Shown: in pieces, positions 16,962 through 25,374 of the stretch
How positions within the stretch are numbered: the stretch's first letter is position 1
Layout of the letters: each line of letters begins with the position of its first letter
DNA from: Chitinophaga filiformis
GTDB taxonomy: Bacteria > Bacteroidota > Bacteroidia > Chitinophagales > Chitinophagaceae
Assembly: GCF_900102545.1 (NCBI RefSeq)
Contig: NZ_FNBN01000001.1
Coordinates: 174,799 to 238,798, forward strand
Direction of reading: 5' to 3'
Length of the DNA: 64,000 nt
Notes under the pieces: generated by a model
What the model was told of the DNA's origin: nothing
Database searches by the model: none
The model's input: the letters and a program-made list of their open reading frames with translations, nothing else
Position numbers and translations under genes: made by a program

Positions 16962-19900
16962 TCAGAAGGAACACCTTAAGTTGACACCAAATCTTTTAGT
17001 AGTAGGCACTGACAGGTTATCGTAACCCTGTGAGTTACCCACACCCAGTGAGCTTACTTCCGGATCGAAGTTGGTATACTTAGGGAAGTTCGGTGCGTTG
17101 TACCAGAGGTTCCTTCCAGACAATGAGATAGTGGCGGAGCCAAATGGTGAATTGCCCAGTAAGCTCTTTGGAAAGTCATATGCCAGCGAGATCTCACGCA
17201 GTCTGAACACAGTCGCATCGAAGATGGAGCCTTCATTCACACCGCCAGGCCCCATACCGCCATTGAAGAAATGATCTTCATAAGACATCGCCACATTGTT
17301 CGGTATCTTTTTTCCACGTTCGTCCAGCAATGCTTTCAGCGTATTGATATCGCCCATCACACCAGGAGAAACGATCTGGAATTCACGCTCTTCCGTATCT
17401 CTGGTTACACCGCGGGACATCATCTGCCCCACGGTATTGGAGTACATCTGTCCGCCCTGTTTCCAGTCGAAGAGTACATTTAGCGTCAGGCTCCTGTACC
17501 GGAAGGTATTGGTGATACCCAGTATGAAATCCGGATTCGGATTGCCGATTGCCTTCAGCGAGCCTGATACCAATGGTTTGCCGGAAGCAGGATCTATGAG
17601 GATATTACCTTCCTCATCACGTGCATAAGCGGTGCCCTGGATCAATCCGTAGGGCTGTCCGACAATATGCACGCTGCTGGTTCCGTTGGTACCGCCATAG
17701 CTGAAACTCTGATAGCCTCCGAGGTCTTTGATCATATTCCTGTTGCGGGTGAAGTTGGCATTGATATCCCAGTTGAAACCATTAGCGGTGCGGATAGGAG
17801 TAGCTGTAAAACCGATCTCTATTCCTTTATTGGTAGCCTCACCCAGGTTGAGGATCTGTGTGGTGTAACCGGATGAAGGTGCTGCTGTTACCTCAAAGAT
17901 CTGTGAGGTACTGCGTTTATTATAGTAAGTCAGATCTAAACCAATACGATTATCCAGGAACTGCAATTCTCCACCTAATTCAAGTTCTGTGATGAACTCG
18001 GGTTTCAGGTTGGCATTTGTCAGCAGGTTGGATTGCGTAACGATATTGTATACGGCGCCGTTCTGTGGAGTGAATGGCAATCCCACATTCGAAGGAGTCG
18101 CGCCACCGAGAATAGCATTGATCTGATAAAAATTAGCGGTCTGATAAGGAGATGCTTCATTACCTACTCTTGTATACCCGGCTCTTACTTTACCGAAATT
18201 CAGTACTTCTTTTGGCAGATGGAAGGCTTCTGTAAATACAAGCGAGCCATTCACACCACCATAGAAATAACTGCGGTTATTGGCAGGCAGCGTAGACGAT
18301 ACATCATTACGGCCTACGAAGTTCAATGAAGCAAAGTTCTTATAGTCAAGGGTGATATCTGTAAAGAACGCATAGTAGCGCTGCTTCAGCAGATTCCTGT
18401 TATTAGTGAGCTGCACACCTGTTACAGAGCTGGTATTGTTCATATCATGCAGATCAGCCACGATGATGTTATCTCCGTAAAAAGCCTTCCTGTCTGTAAA
18501 ACGCTGGTTCACGTTATTTCCTACAATGGCGCGAACGGAGACGTTTGGCGTGATAGCATGTGTTGCTGTCAACAGCAGGGTATTATCCAGTTCCTGCCGG
18601 TAGATATTATCGCTTGTGATACTACCATTAGCATAGGAAGATGATCCTTTCCCTCTTACACTCAATCGCCTGTCTGTGTATGCATTAAAGCCGATCGTAT
18701 TCTGAACATTCAGCCATGAGAAAGGATCAAAACCTACAATGAGGTTACCATAGTAGCGGTCCACATCACTTTTGTTAGGACTATGTTTTACTGACCAATA
18801 TGGATTGTCTACACCAGTATAGTCATATACATTACTACCATCTATTGGATTTTCGAAAGGGTAATGAGTGAGGTCATAACTGGTGGGCACATACATCAGC
18901 GTTGACATGATAGACCCTGTCAATCCGCCTACAGGAGGCGTTTTCTGACGGGTGGTCACATAGTTGATAGAGCCGCTGGCATAAAACTTATTTTCCAGCC
19001 GGATATTGCCACCGATATTCACAGAGGTGCGTTTAATCTCATTATCTGGTACCACTCCCCTGTTATCTGTATTGGAAAAGCCTGCATTGAAATTTCCCTT
19101 TTCACTGCCGGAAGAGATAGTAATCGCATTTTCGTATACACTCCCCGTTCTGAAAAAGTTCTTCGCATTCTCCCGTGCATAGGATTTGTAGGGAACCTGT
19201 ATGGGTGTTACACCATCTGCTTCATAAAATTCGGGAAATACCGCGGAGCTGAACTGACGTGTCAACTGATGAGGGATAGTAGTACGGGTAGGCAGCATGC
19301 TGGGAACCCCCTGAAAAGGCTGGCCCCAGGAAGCATATACACCTTGCCTGTAGTCGTTGTTGGTACCTTGTCCGTAGCGTGTCTGGTATTCAGGGAGTCC
19401 GGCCACTTCTTCAATGGCGTAAGAAGTATTGTAGGTGATCTCGGTACCTTTGCGACTTTTCTTCTTACCTGCTTTGGTAGTGATGATGATAGCGCCGTTG
19501 GCGGCTCTTGATCCATACAGTGCAGCTGCTGCTGCACCTTTGAGTACTGTCATACTCTGTATGTTGTTAGGATCAAGGTCGAATGCGCGGTTGGTTACCC
19601 CGACACCGCCTACTGAAGAGGAGCCTACATTCGCAAAGCTGGAGTTGTCAAAAGGTACACCATCCACTACAAACAGCGGCTGGTTGTTGCCATTGAGAGA
19701 AGAGTTACCACGAATGGTGATGTTGGTACCACCGCCAGCTACACCACCGGCAGACTGTATATTCACACCGGCCACTTTACCTGTCAGTGCACGTACAGGA
19801 TCGGGTTCAGACTTCTGGGCGAGTTTCTCAGAACCTATGGTGCTAACGGAATAACCCAGGCTATTCTTCTGACGTGCGATACCTGCTGCTGTTACAACAA

Positions 19901-20531
19901 TATCGTGCAGTTGTTTCACCGCAGCCTGCAGCCTGATGGTACCTGCCTGTGCTGCACCAATCTCTGTTACATGATAACCGATAGCGGTGATCACCAGCGT
20001 AGCGCCTTGTTTTACCTTTAGTGTAAAAGAGCCATCACCTCCTGAAGTCACACCATTACCGGTGCCTTTTTCTACGATCGTTGCGCCGGGAAAGGGATCG
20101 CCACTTTCGCTGAGTACCTTACCCCTGATCACTGTATCTGCTGTAGGAGCAGACGGCTGGGGTTGAATATTATGTTGTTCACTTTTCTCTTTCAGGATAA
20201 TAAAGCCATCATTGACAACGAAGTTTATATCCAGTTTCCCCAATACTTTGTCCAGCACTTTGCCGAGTTCTTCTTCATTTGCATTTGCGGTAACTTTTTT
20301 ATCCATCGCAATACGATCGGAACTATACACAAATTTCACGTCTGCTTTTGACCTGATCTGGTTGAGCACCATTTTAAGGCTCATATCATCTGCCTGCAGT
20401 GATATCTTTCTGTTCAGGATATTCTGTGCATACAGGGCGCCGGGACTGGCTGAGAAGAACATCATTATGCCTAATGATGTGATAATGACGGATTTGGTAA
20501 TAAAAACATTTGTCTTTACATTTATGGACAT
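16962..20531 (-). CDS. SusC/RagA family TonB-dependent transporter with STN domain
   Basis: 1189 residues. After a signal peptide (to about residue 35) comes an STN domain (about 38-112, KISLQADDMSLKMVLNQI), a carboxypeptidase-like beta sandwich (VIRGKVLSESGDPFPGATI), a plug with VRALTGKVAGVNI and NNQPLFVVDGVPF, then a beta barrel ending in Phe (RCSF). The STN domain is the part that talks to FecR-type anti-sigma factors, which fits the FecR and ECF genes directly upstream. It imports the substrate across the outer membrane using TonB energy. The 204-base leader between FecR and this gene holds two notable hairpins. Confidence 0.95.
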   Translation of the reverse strand: MSINVKTNVFITKSVIITSLGIMMFFSASPGALYAQNILNRKISLQADDMSLKMVLNQIRSKADVKFVYSSDRIAMDKKVTANANEEELGKVLDKVLGKLDINFVVNDGFIILKEKSEQHNIQPQPSAPTADTVIRGKVLSESGDPFPGATIVEKGTGNGVTSGGDGSFTLKVKQGATLVITAIGYHVTEIGAAQAGTIRLQAAVKQLHDIVVTAAGIARQKNSLGYSVSTIGSEKLAQKSEPDPVRALTGKVAGVNIQSAGGVAGGGTNITIRGNSSLNGNNQPLFVVDGVPFDNSSFANVGSSSVGGVGVTNRAFDLDPNNIQSMTVLKGAAAAALYGSRAANGAIIITTKAGKKKSRKGTEITYNTSYAIEEVAGLPEYQTRYGQGTNNDYRQGVYASWGQPFQGVPSMLPTRTTIPHQLTRQFSSAVFPEFYEADGVTPIQVPYKSYARENAKNFFRTGSVYENAITISSGSEKGNFNAGFSNTDNRGVVPDNEIKRTSVNIGGNIRLENKFYASGSINYVTTRQKTPPVGGLTGSIMSTLMYVPTSYDLTHYPFENPIDGSNVYDYTGVDNPYWSVKHSPNKSDVDRYYGNLIVGFDPFSWLNVQNTIGFNAYTDRRLSVRGKGSSSYANGSITSDNIYRQELDNTLLLTATHAITPNVSVRAIVGNNVNQRFTDRKAFYGDNIIVADLHDMNNTSSVTGVQLTNNRNLLKQRYYAFFTDITLDYKNFASLNFVGRNDVSSTLPANNRSYFYGGVNGSLVFTEAFHLPKEVLNFGKVRAGYTRVGNEASPYQTANFYQINAILGGATPSNVGLPFTPQNGAVYNIVTQSNLLTNANLKPEFITELELGGELQFLDNRIGLDLTYYNKRSTSQIFEVTAAPSSGYTTQILNLGEATNKGIEIGFTATPIRTANGFNWDINANFTRNRNMIKDLGGYQSFSYGGTNGTSSVHIVGQPYGLIQGTAYARDEEGNILIDPASGKPLVSGSLKAIGNPNPDFILGITNTFRYRSLTLNVLFDWKQGGQMYSNTVGQMMSRGVTRDTEEREFQIVSPGVMGDINTLKALLDERGKKIPNNVAMSYEDHFFNGGMGPGGVNEGSIFDATVFRLREISLAYDFPKSLLGNSPFGSATISLSGRNLWYNAPNFPKYTNFDPEVSSLGVGNSQGYDNLSVPTTKRFGVNLRCSF

Positions 20532-20582
20532 AGGCCTGTTTCTTTGTTAGATTTCTGGTTGAATAAGACAAAGGAATTCCCT

Positions 20583-20647
20583 TACTGCGCTGTCACGCAG
20601 TATTTCAGGGCTAAATCAATTTCAGCAGGGGGCTGTCACCTCCTGCT
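20583..20647 (-). promoter_or_regulatory. Twin stem-loops with identical hexaloops in the susC leader
   Basis: In the RNA sense the first hairpin (20647-20624) has a 9-bp stem with one G-U pair and the loop UGACAG. The second (20602-20583) has a perfect 7-bp stem (UACUGCG/CGCAGUA) and the same loop UGACAG. They are 21 bases apart and end about 50 bases before the ATG. No T-run follows either, so they are not terminators. Repeated identical loops suggest a binding site for a protein or small RNA. The rest of 20532-20735 shows nothing clear. Confidence 0.6.
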
Positions 20648-20735
20648 TTTATTTTTCCTGTTTACTTTCATCATAGGCGACTCTTTTAGTGTGATAGTGA
20701 TACATCCTGATTTTGGTTGAATTACAGTTCATAGT

Positions 20736-21704
20736 TTATTTTTTTGCTCGTATTAATACCATCTTGTCATTGATCGTTACGTCCAGGTTGAGAGCCTGGC
20801 TGATCATCTCCATCGTATGTGCTAAAGATTGGTCTGTCATGTCTGCTGTGATGCGATGCTTTCGAATGGCGGTATCTTCCAGGTTGATCTTTACTTCGAA
20901 TTTCTTTTCAATTTTCTGTATTACATCGTTCATGCCGGCATCATTGAAAGTCATGTCATATTCTGTTCCCCTGATGAATTCATGTATGTCTTTGCGCGAC
21001 GGGTGCACGTTCACTACTGAAGCATGTACTTCTGAATAAACAATACTTTCATTTGTGCTGACGATCTGTTCTTTTGTTGATTCCGATCCTACTACTACAG
21101 ATCCTGTCAATACTGATATGGCCACTTCTCCTTTTTCGTTCTTACGGATATTAAAGCTGGTGCCTAATACACCTGTGGTCAGTGAGCCACAGTATACCAC
21201 GAAAGGACGTTTTGCATCTTTTGCTACTTCAAACAGGGCTTCTCCTTCCAGTGTTACAGGACGTTTATTCTTATCAAAAACGGCAGGGAAAGTCAGTTTA
21301 CTTTTCCCTTTCAGCCATACAATACTACCATCGGACAGTATGTGTTTCCGGATATGCCCTTCGTCGCTATATGCGTAAGTTGTTCTATGCGGGGCCACAA
21401 TATCCAGCACACTTTTCCTCCAGACATAGCCTGCTATGAAGACCACCGCGATTGTCGCTGCAACTGCTATCTTTTGCGCCGGGCGAAACATACGGACTGT
21501 TTTTGCCTGCTGCTGACTTATACGTTGTTGCAGACGGCTGAACATTTTCTCTTTTGCATTTGACAGTTCTTCCGGTGAAAGATTGTCAAATGCTGCTTTA
21601 TCTTCCATAGTGTCAAGCCACTTTTCCAGGTGTTCCATTTCCTGTTTATTGAGGAGGCCCTTAGTATATCTATCCAGTAAATGTTTAAATTCCTTGTTGT
21701 CCAT
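20736..21704 (-). CDS. FecR-type anti-sigma / sigma regulator
   Basis: 322 residues. The N-terminal 75 residues are the cytoplasmic sigma-binding region with an HLLDRYTKGLLNKQEMEHLE helix. A single membrane segment (about 78-95) follows, then the periplasmic FecR domain (ILSDGSIVWLKGKSKLTFP, EGEALFEVAKD, VLGTSFNIR) and a C-terminal DUF4974-like domain (DMTFNDAGMNDVIQKIEKKFEV). It holds the ECF sigma factor until the SusC STN domain signals that substrate is bound. It sits 90 bases after the sigma gene and 204 before susC. Confidence 0.93.
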   Translation of the reverse strand: MDNKEFKHLLDRYTKGLLNKQEMEHLEKWLDTMEDKAAFDNLSPEELSNAKEKMFSRLQQRISQQQAKTVRMFRPAQKIAVAATIAVVFIAGYVWRKSVLDIVAPHRTTYAYSDEGHIRKHILSDGSIVWLKGKSKLTFPAVFDKNKRPVTLEGEALFEVAKDAKRPFVVYCGSLTTGVLGTSFNIRKNEKGEVAISVLTGSVVVGSESTKEQIVSTNESIVYSEVHASVVNVHPSRKDIHEFIRGTEYDMTFNDAGMNDVIQKIEKKFEVKINLEDTAIRKHRITADMTDQSLAHTMEMISQALNLDVTINDKMVLIRAKK

Positions 21705-21794
21705 CAGTAGCTGAGACTTGTTTTAGTATATGGCGGCGCGTCTATATATTATGTAAACTGAGAAAGGGGATACACCTATCGGGAGGGAAAAAAT

Positions 21795-22430
21795 TTATAA
21801 AAACCAGAAATATTCCCTGAAAGCGAGGCGTAAATGCTTCAGGGCCTTGGTAAGATGGTTTTCTACAGTCTTATGGGAGATATTCAGGGCATTGGCAATA
21901 TCATGGATGGAACGGTGTTCATTCCGGCTCATTCGGAACACCTGCTGGCATTTTTCGGGTAGGCGGGATACTTCCTTCTCGAGGGCATTGGTCAGATCGG
22001 CAAAGGCCACATGCTCTTCACTTGAATTATCCTGCAAAGGCTCATTATAGCGGGCGAAAGAGCTGGCGTAGGTTTTCCGTACCTTGTCTGCCTTGATATA
22101 GTTGAAGATCTGGTATTTAACTGCCGTGTACAGGTAGGCTGAAAGGGTTTGCTGTAACCGTAGTTCGGCACGTCTGTTCCAAAGGGAAAAGAAAACCTCC
22201 TGGATCAGTTCTTCCGTCACTTCTTTCGATTTCAGACGGTTATAGACGTAAGCATATAAAAGAGGCCAGTATTTATTATAAATACATTCATAGGCTGCTC
22301 TATCTCCTGTTAGTAATAGAGCGACAAGATCTGCATCATCATATGTATGTAAATTTCCGATAATGTAGGCTTTTAGGCGTGCTGAACCTGGTTGATAGTA
22401 TAAACTAACAAAAAAAAGTAAAGAAATCAT
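21795..22430 (-). CDS. ECF sigma-70 family factor (FecI-like)
   Basis: 211 residues with both ECF regions: sigma2 (GDRAAYECIYNKYWPLLYAYVYNRL, EELIQEVFFSLWNRR) and sigma4 (LPEKCQQVFRMSRNEHRSIHDIANALNISHKTVENHLTKALKHL). It should direct RNA polymerase to the susC operon. The first ATG gives about 25 extra hydrophobic residues before the usual start of sigma2; I see no better ATG, GTG or TTG, so the true start may be non-standard. A 7-bp inverted repeat lies 38 bases upstream. Confidence 0.9.
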   Translation of the reverse strand: MISLLFFVSLYYQPGSARLKAYIIGNLHTYDDADLVALLLTGDRAAYECIYNKYWPLLYAYVYNRLKSKEVTEELIQEVFFSLWNRRAELRLQQTLSAYLYTAVKYQIFNYIKADKVRKTYASSFARYNEPLQDNSSEEHVAFADLTNALEKEVSRLPEKCQQVFRMSRNEHRSIHDIANALNISHKTVENHLTKALKHLRLAFREYFWFL

Positions 22431-22467
22431 AGCCGATTATCATAAAACTCATCATTTTCTTTCAAAA

Positions 22468-22486
22468 ACTACTTCTTTTAAGTAGT
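22468..22486. promoter_or_regulatory. Inverted repeat upstream of the sigma gene
   Basis: ACTACTT and AAGTAGT separated by 5 bases, 38 bases before the sigma factor ATG. It could be an operator or a leader hairpin. No clean TAnnTTTG box was found in this gap. Confidence 0.4.
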
Positions 22487-22567
22487 CTGCAATTTTTTCG
22501 CAGTGTAATAGGATGCTTTTCTCAGGTCATTCCGGTTGGAGAGACAGATTGCTTTGCTTGTCCACGT

Positions 22568-22606
22568 AATAAAAAACCGCCTCATTGAACATGAGACGGC
22601 TTTTTC
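22568..22606 (-). terminator. Terminator of the Tyr-rich secreted protein gene
   Basis: On the minus strand GCCGTCTCAT, a loop of about five bases and ATGAGGCGGT, followed by a run of six T. The stem is 10 bp with two G-U pairs. It follows the gene at 22660-24168 and insulates the sigma factor gene. It is nearly the same sequence as 7624-7662. Confidence 0.85.
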
Positions 22607-22659
22607 TTTGTGAATATGCTATATACAGGCAACAGGTCAATTACATGCTCTTTGCCCCT

Positions 22660-24168
22660 TTAAAAGTCAATTTTTGCGAAGCAGATATAGTTCCTATAGA
22701 TGCAGGGCACCAGTACCGACCGGCCACTGATCTGTTTACCATAGCGGGGCATCCAGGTGAAACCCTTGTCGAGGTTTCGTAAGGTTGGCATGCGGCTGGC
22801 TTTACCATCAGGCTGTACACTGTTGTCTGTCAGGATATAACTGCGCCTGTCCAGGTCATTAAACAGGAAACGCAGTTCACTGCCGATATTGACCATCAGG
22901 TAGGACAGGTACAGGTCTGACCCATCGTCATACTGGCTCTTGTGTACAAAATTACTCCAGAGCAGGTTACCGTCATTATCCAAAGAAAGCACTGCTATAT
23001 TGTCGTAGTGAAAACGGTCCTGGGAGTTGTAATTGTTGTACCAGGGATTGTAGTAAAACGGTGAATACGGCGAATAATAGTACGGTGTATACATACCATA
23101 AGGGCCGTACATATAGTTCCAGCGGTTCCAGGGTTGGGTGCGGGAAGTAGTGTAGTAAGATTCTGCAGTAACGATAAAACCACCATTGGCAGTGTTAATG
23201 ATCTTACGGATGAAGTAGTCGTTGAAAGCTGCGTTGGTGGACGATTCTCCTTTAGCGTTATTTTTCAGCTCGGGAGTGAACGCGACTTCCTTTTCATATA
23301 GCAGCTGCTTCTGTACATAATCATATTTACTGACGTACAGGCCTTCTACGTTACCTCTCTTCTGCTTATAGTAAAAGGCCGTGACCAGCACTTTTTTATT
23401 GTTGTTATCCACTTTCATTTTCACCTCATCCAGCAACTGGGTCTTGAGCTGCATTGGTACATTCTCAAAGGAATCTACTACAGCCCGTTTGATGATAAGG
23501 CTGCCGCTGACGATATAATCCCTGTTGCTGGTGCGCTCCAGTTTATTGAAGAGCAGGTCGCCTTCATTGGTGAGATTAAAGTTGCTGAGGAAAGACTTTT
23601 TACTTTCCATCGGCAGAGATACCCGGCTGTTGTTGATCAGTTTAAAGGCGCTGTCATACAGGAATGTATAGAATACGTTGTCGTTCTCCTTATCCTGGTT
23701 GATCTTATACACCATGATCTTATTCCTGTCTTCCGAGTACTCTACAGAGTACACTTTGTTCTCTTTGGAGTAAAATCCGATCCTGGTAGAATCCACTAAT
23801 ACCGGGGCATCAGCAAAGCGGGCATTACCGTCCATAGTAGCACAGAAACTATAAACAGCATCTTTACGCTGGAACTGGTACAACATGAATACTTTATCAG
23901 CATAGGCCACAAAATCGACACTGATCAGCTTTTTAGGCAGAAAATCCAGTTTTACCCGGCTTTTCAGTCCCATGGCATTATCATAGATAGAAACGACATA
24001 ATCACCTCTATCGCTCTTATATACCAGTATATTCCCTGATACCCTGCCTATAATTTCGAATTCCGTGCTTTTGTAATCGTCCCTTTCCGGCTCTGTATAG
24101 GAGATCTTCTGAGCCATTACAGCCCCACTCCATAAGACCAGTAAAGCATAGAGATATAGAATGCGCAT
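22660..24168 (-). CDS. Secreted protein of unknown function with Tyr-rich segment
   Basis: 502 residues with a signal peptide ending VMAQ at residue 20. The body is a series of short beta strands (GRVSGNILVYKSD, KIMVYKIN, NIAVLSLDNDGNLLWSNFV) suggesting a propeller-like fold. Residues 350-380 are an exceptional aromatic stretch (MYGPYGMYTPYYYSPYSP is part of it) with about fourteen tyrosines in thirty residues. I do not recognise the family. It is monocistronic, with its own terminator, and stands between the peptide locus and a divergent epimerase gene. Confidence 0.65.
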   Translation of the reverse strand: MRILYLYALLVLWSGAVMAQKISYTEPERDDYKSTEFEIIGRVSGNILVYKSDRGDYVVSIYDNAMGLKSRVKLDFLPKKLISVDFVAYADKVFMLYQFQRKDAVYSFCATMDGNARFADAPVLVDSTRIGFYSKENKVYSVEYSEDRNKIMVYKINQDKENDNVFYTFLYDSAFKLINNSRVSLPMESKKSFLSNFNLTNEGDLLFNKLERTSNRDYIVSGSLIIKRAVVDSFENVPMQLKTQLLDEVKMKVDNNNKKVLVTAFYYKQKRGNVEGLYVSKYDYVQKQLLYEKEVAFTPELKNNAKGESSTNAAFNDYFIRKIINTANGGFIVTAESYYTTSRTQPWNRWNYMYGPYGMYTPYYYSPYSPFYYNPWYNNYNSQDRFHYDNIAVLSLDNDGNLLWSNFVHKSQYDDGSDLYLSYLMVNIGSELRFLFNDLDRRSYILTDNSVQPDGKASRMPTLRNLDKGFTWMPRYGKQISGRSVLVPCIYRNYICFAKIDF

Positions 24169-24290
24169 TGCTTATATTTTAAAAGGTTGCAAGTTTAGGC
24201 TATAGATTTAACGGTAAATCACTATCATTCATTGTGAAACAGGGGCAGGAAAACGTGGAGCATCTCCCACCAGCCAACACTAAAATACGT

Positions 24291-24405
24291 AATTACGAAT
24301 TACGACGAACGAATTAGGGGTATCTTCCTCTATCGGGCCTTTTTAGTCCTGTTATTCAGGGGAAACAGGGGCACTGCTGTTATTCATCACTTTCAATTCG
24401 TAATT
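24291..24405. other. Intergenic inverted repeat before the epimerase gene
   Basis: AATTACGAATT (24291-24301) and its reverse complement AATTCGTAATT (24395-24405) flank about 90 bp. This lies in the 267-bp divergent gap 24169-24435. It may be a remnant of a small mobile repeat or chance in AT-rich DNA. Confidence 0.3.
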
Positions 24406-24435
24406 TCTAATGCTGAATTATGTATTTTTACGATT

Positions 24436-25368
24436 ATGGATACGGTGTTAATTACCGGCGGCACGGGTCTCGTGGGCCGGGCGCTTACAAAGTTGCTTAC
24501 AGACATTGGTTATAAAGTCATTATCCTGAGCCGGCACATGAGCAATGGCTATACGGATAATGAACTGGTCAGCTATGCCCATTGGGATGTTGCCCGTCAG
24601 ACAATTGATGAAGCAGCTATACAACAGGCAGATTACATCGTCCATCTTGCAGGGGCTAATGTCGGGGATAAACGCTGGACTGCTGCCCGTAAAAGAGAGA
24701 TCGTGAACAGCCGTGTACAGAGTGCCGGTTTGTTGTTCGATGCGCTCAGCAAATACCCTAATAAGGTCAAAAAGGTGATCAGCGCCTCAGGTATCGGCTA
24801 CTACGGTGAGAATAAAAGCGGAACTGCCTTTACGGAAACCGATCCGCCATTCGGCGATTTCCTGGGAAATACCTGTGTGGCCTGGGAAAACAGCGTGCTG
24901 AAAATGCGGGAATTACAGAAAAAGGTGGTCATCCTGCGCACCGGCATCGCACTTAGCCTGGCCGGCGGCGCACTGAAGGAATTCTATAAACCTTTACAAT
25001 TTGGATTTGCCACTATCCTCGGTAACGGGGAACAATATGTCAGCTGGATCCATCTTCATGACCTGGCCCGTATTTACCTGAGCACTATTGTGAATCATGA
25101 CCTGGAAGGCATCTACAATGCAGCAGCACCGCATCCTGTACAAAATAAAGAGTTGGTAATGACGATGGCCCAGGAGGCCAAAGGAAGAAGTTTCCTGCCT
25201 GTATATGTGCCCACATTTGCCTTGAAACTGGCGCTGGGTGAGATGAGTATTGAAGTATTGAAAAGCTGCCGGGCATCCTCTGTCAAGATACAGGAAACAG
25301 GATTTGTATTTTCATACCCGGATATCCGTAGTGCGATGGAAAACATCTTCCAGGAGAAGGATAAATAG
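24436..25368 (+). CDS. TIGR01777-type NAD(P)-dependent epimerase
   Basis: 310 residues, an extended short-chain dehydrogenase. The Rossmann motif TGGTGLVGRALTKLL opens the protein; VHLAGANVGDKRWTAARKREI and SASGIGYYG mark the TIGR01777/YfcH family, and the end (ALGEMSIEVLKSCRASSVKI) is the DUF1731 C-terminal domain. Substrate is unknown for the family. Its stop lies 6 bases from the convergent pabB stop. Confidence 0.9.
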   Translation: MDTVLITGGTGLVGRALTKLLTDIGYKVIILSRHMSNGYTDNELVSYAHWDVARQTIDEAAIQQADYIVHLAGANVGDKRWTAARKREIVNSRVQSAGLLFDALSKYPNKVKKVISASGIGYYGENKSGTAFTETDPPFGDFLGNTCVAWENSVLKMRELQKKVVILRTGIALSLAGGALKEFYKPLQFGFATILGNGEQYVSWIHLHDLARIYLSTIVNHDLEGIYNAAAPHPVQNKELVMTMAQEAKGRSFLPVYVPTFALKLALGEMSIEVLKSCRASSVKIQETGFVFSYPDIRSAMENIFQEKDK

Positions 25369-25374
25369 TCTGTA

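Noticed and set aside
24169..24435. Idea of a complete small mobile element before the epimerase gene
   Set aside because: Only an 11-bp inverted repeat is visible; there is no target duplication or coding content.
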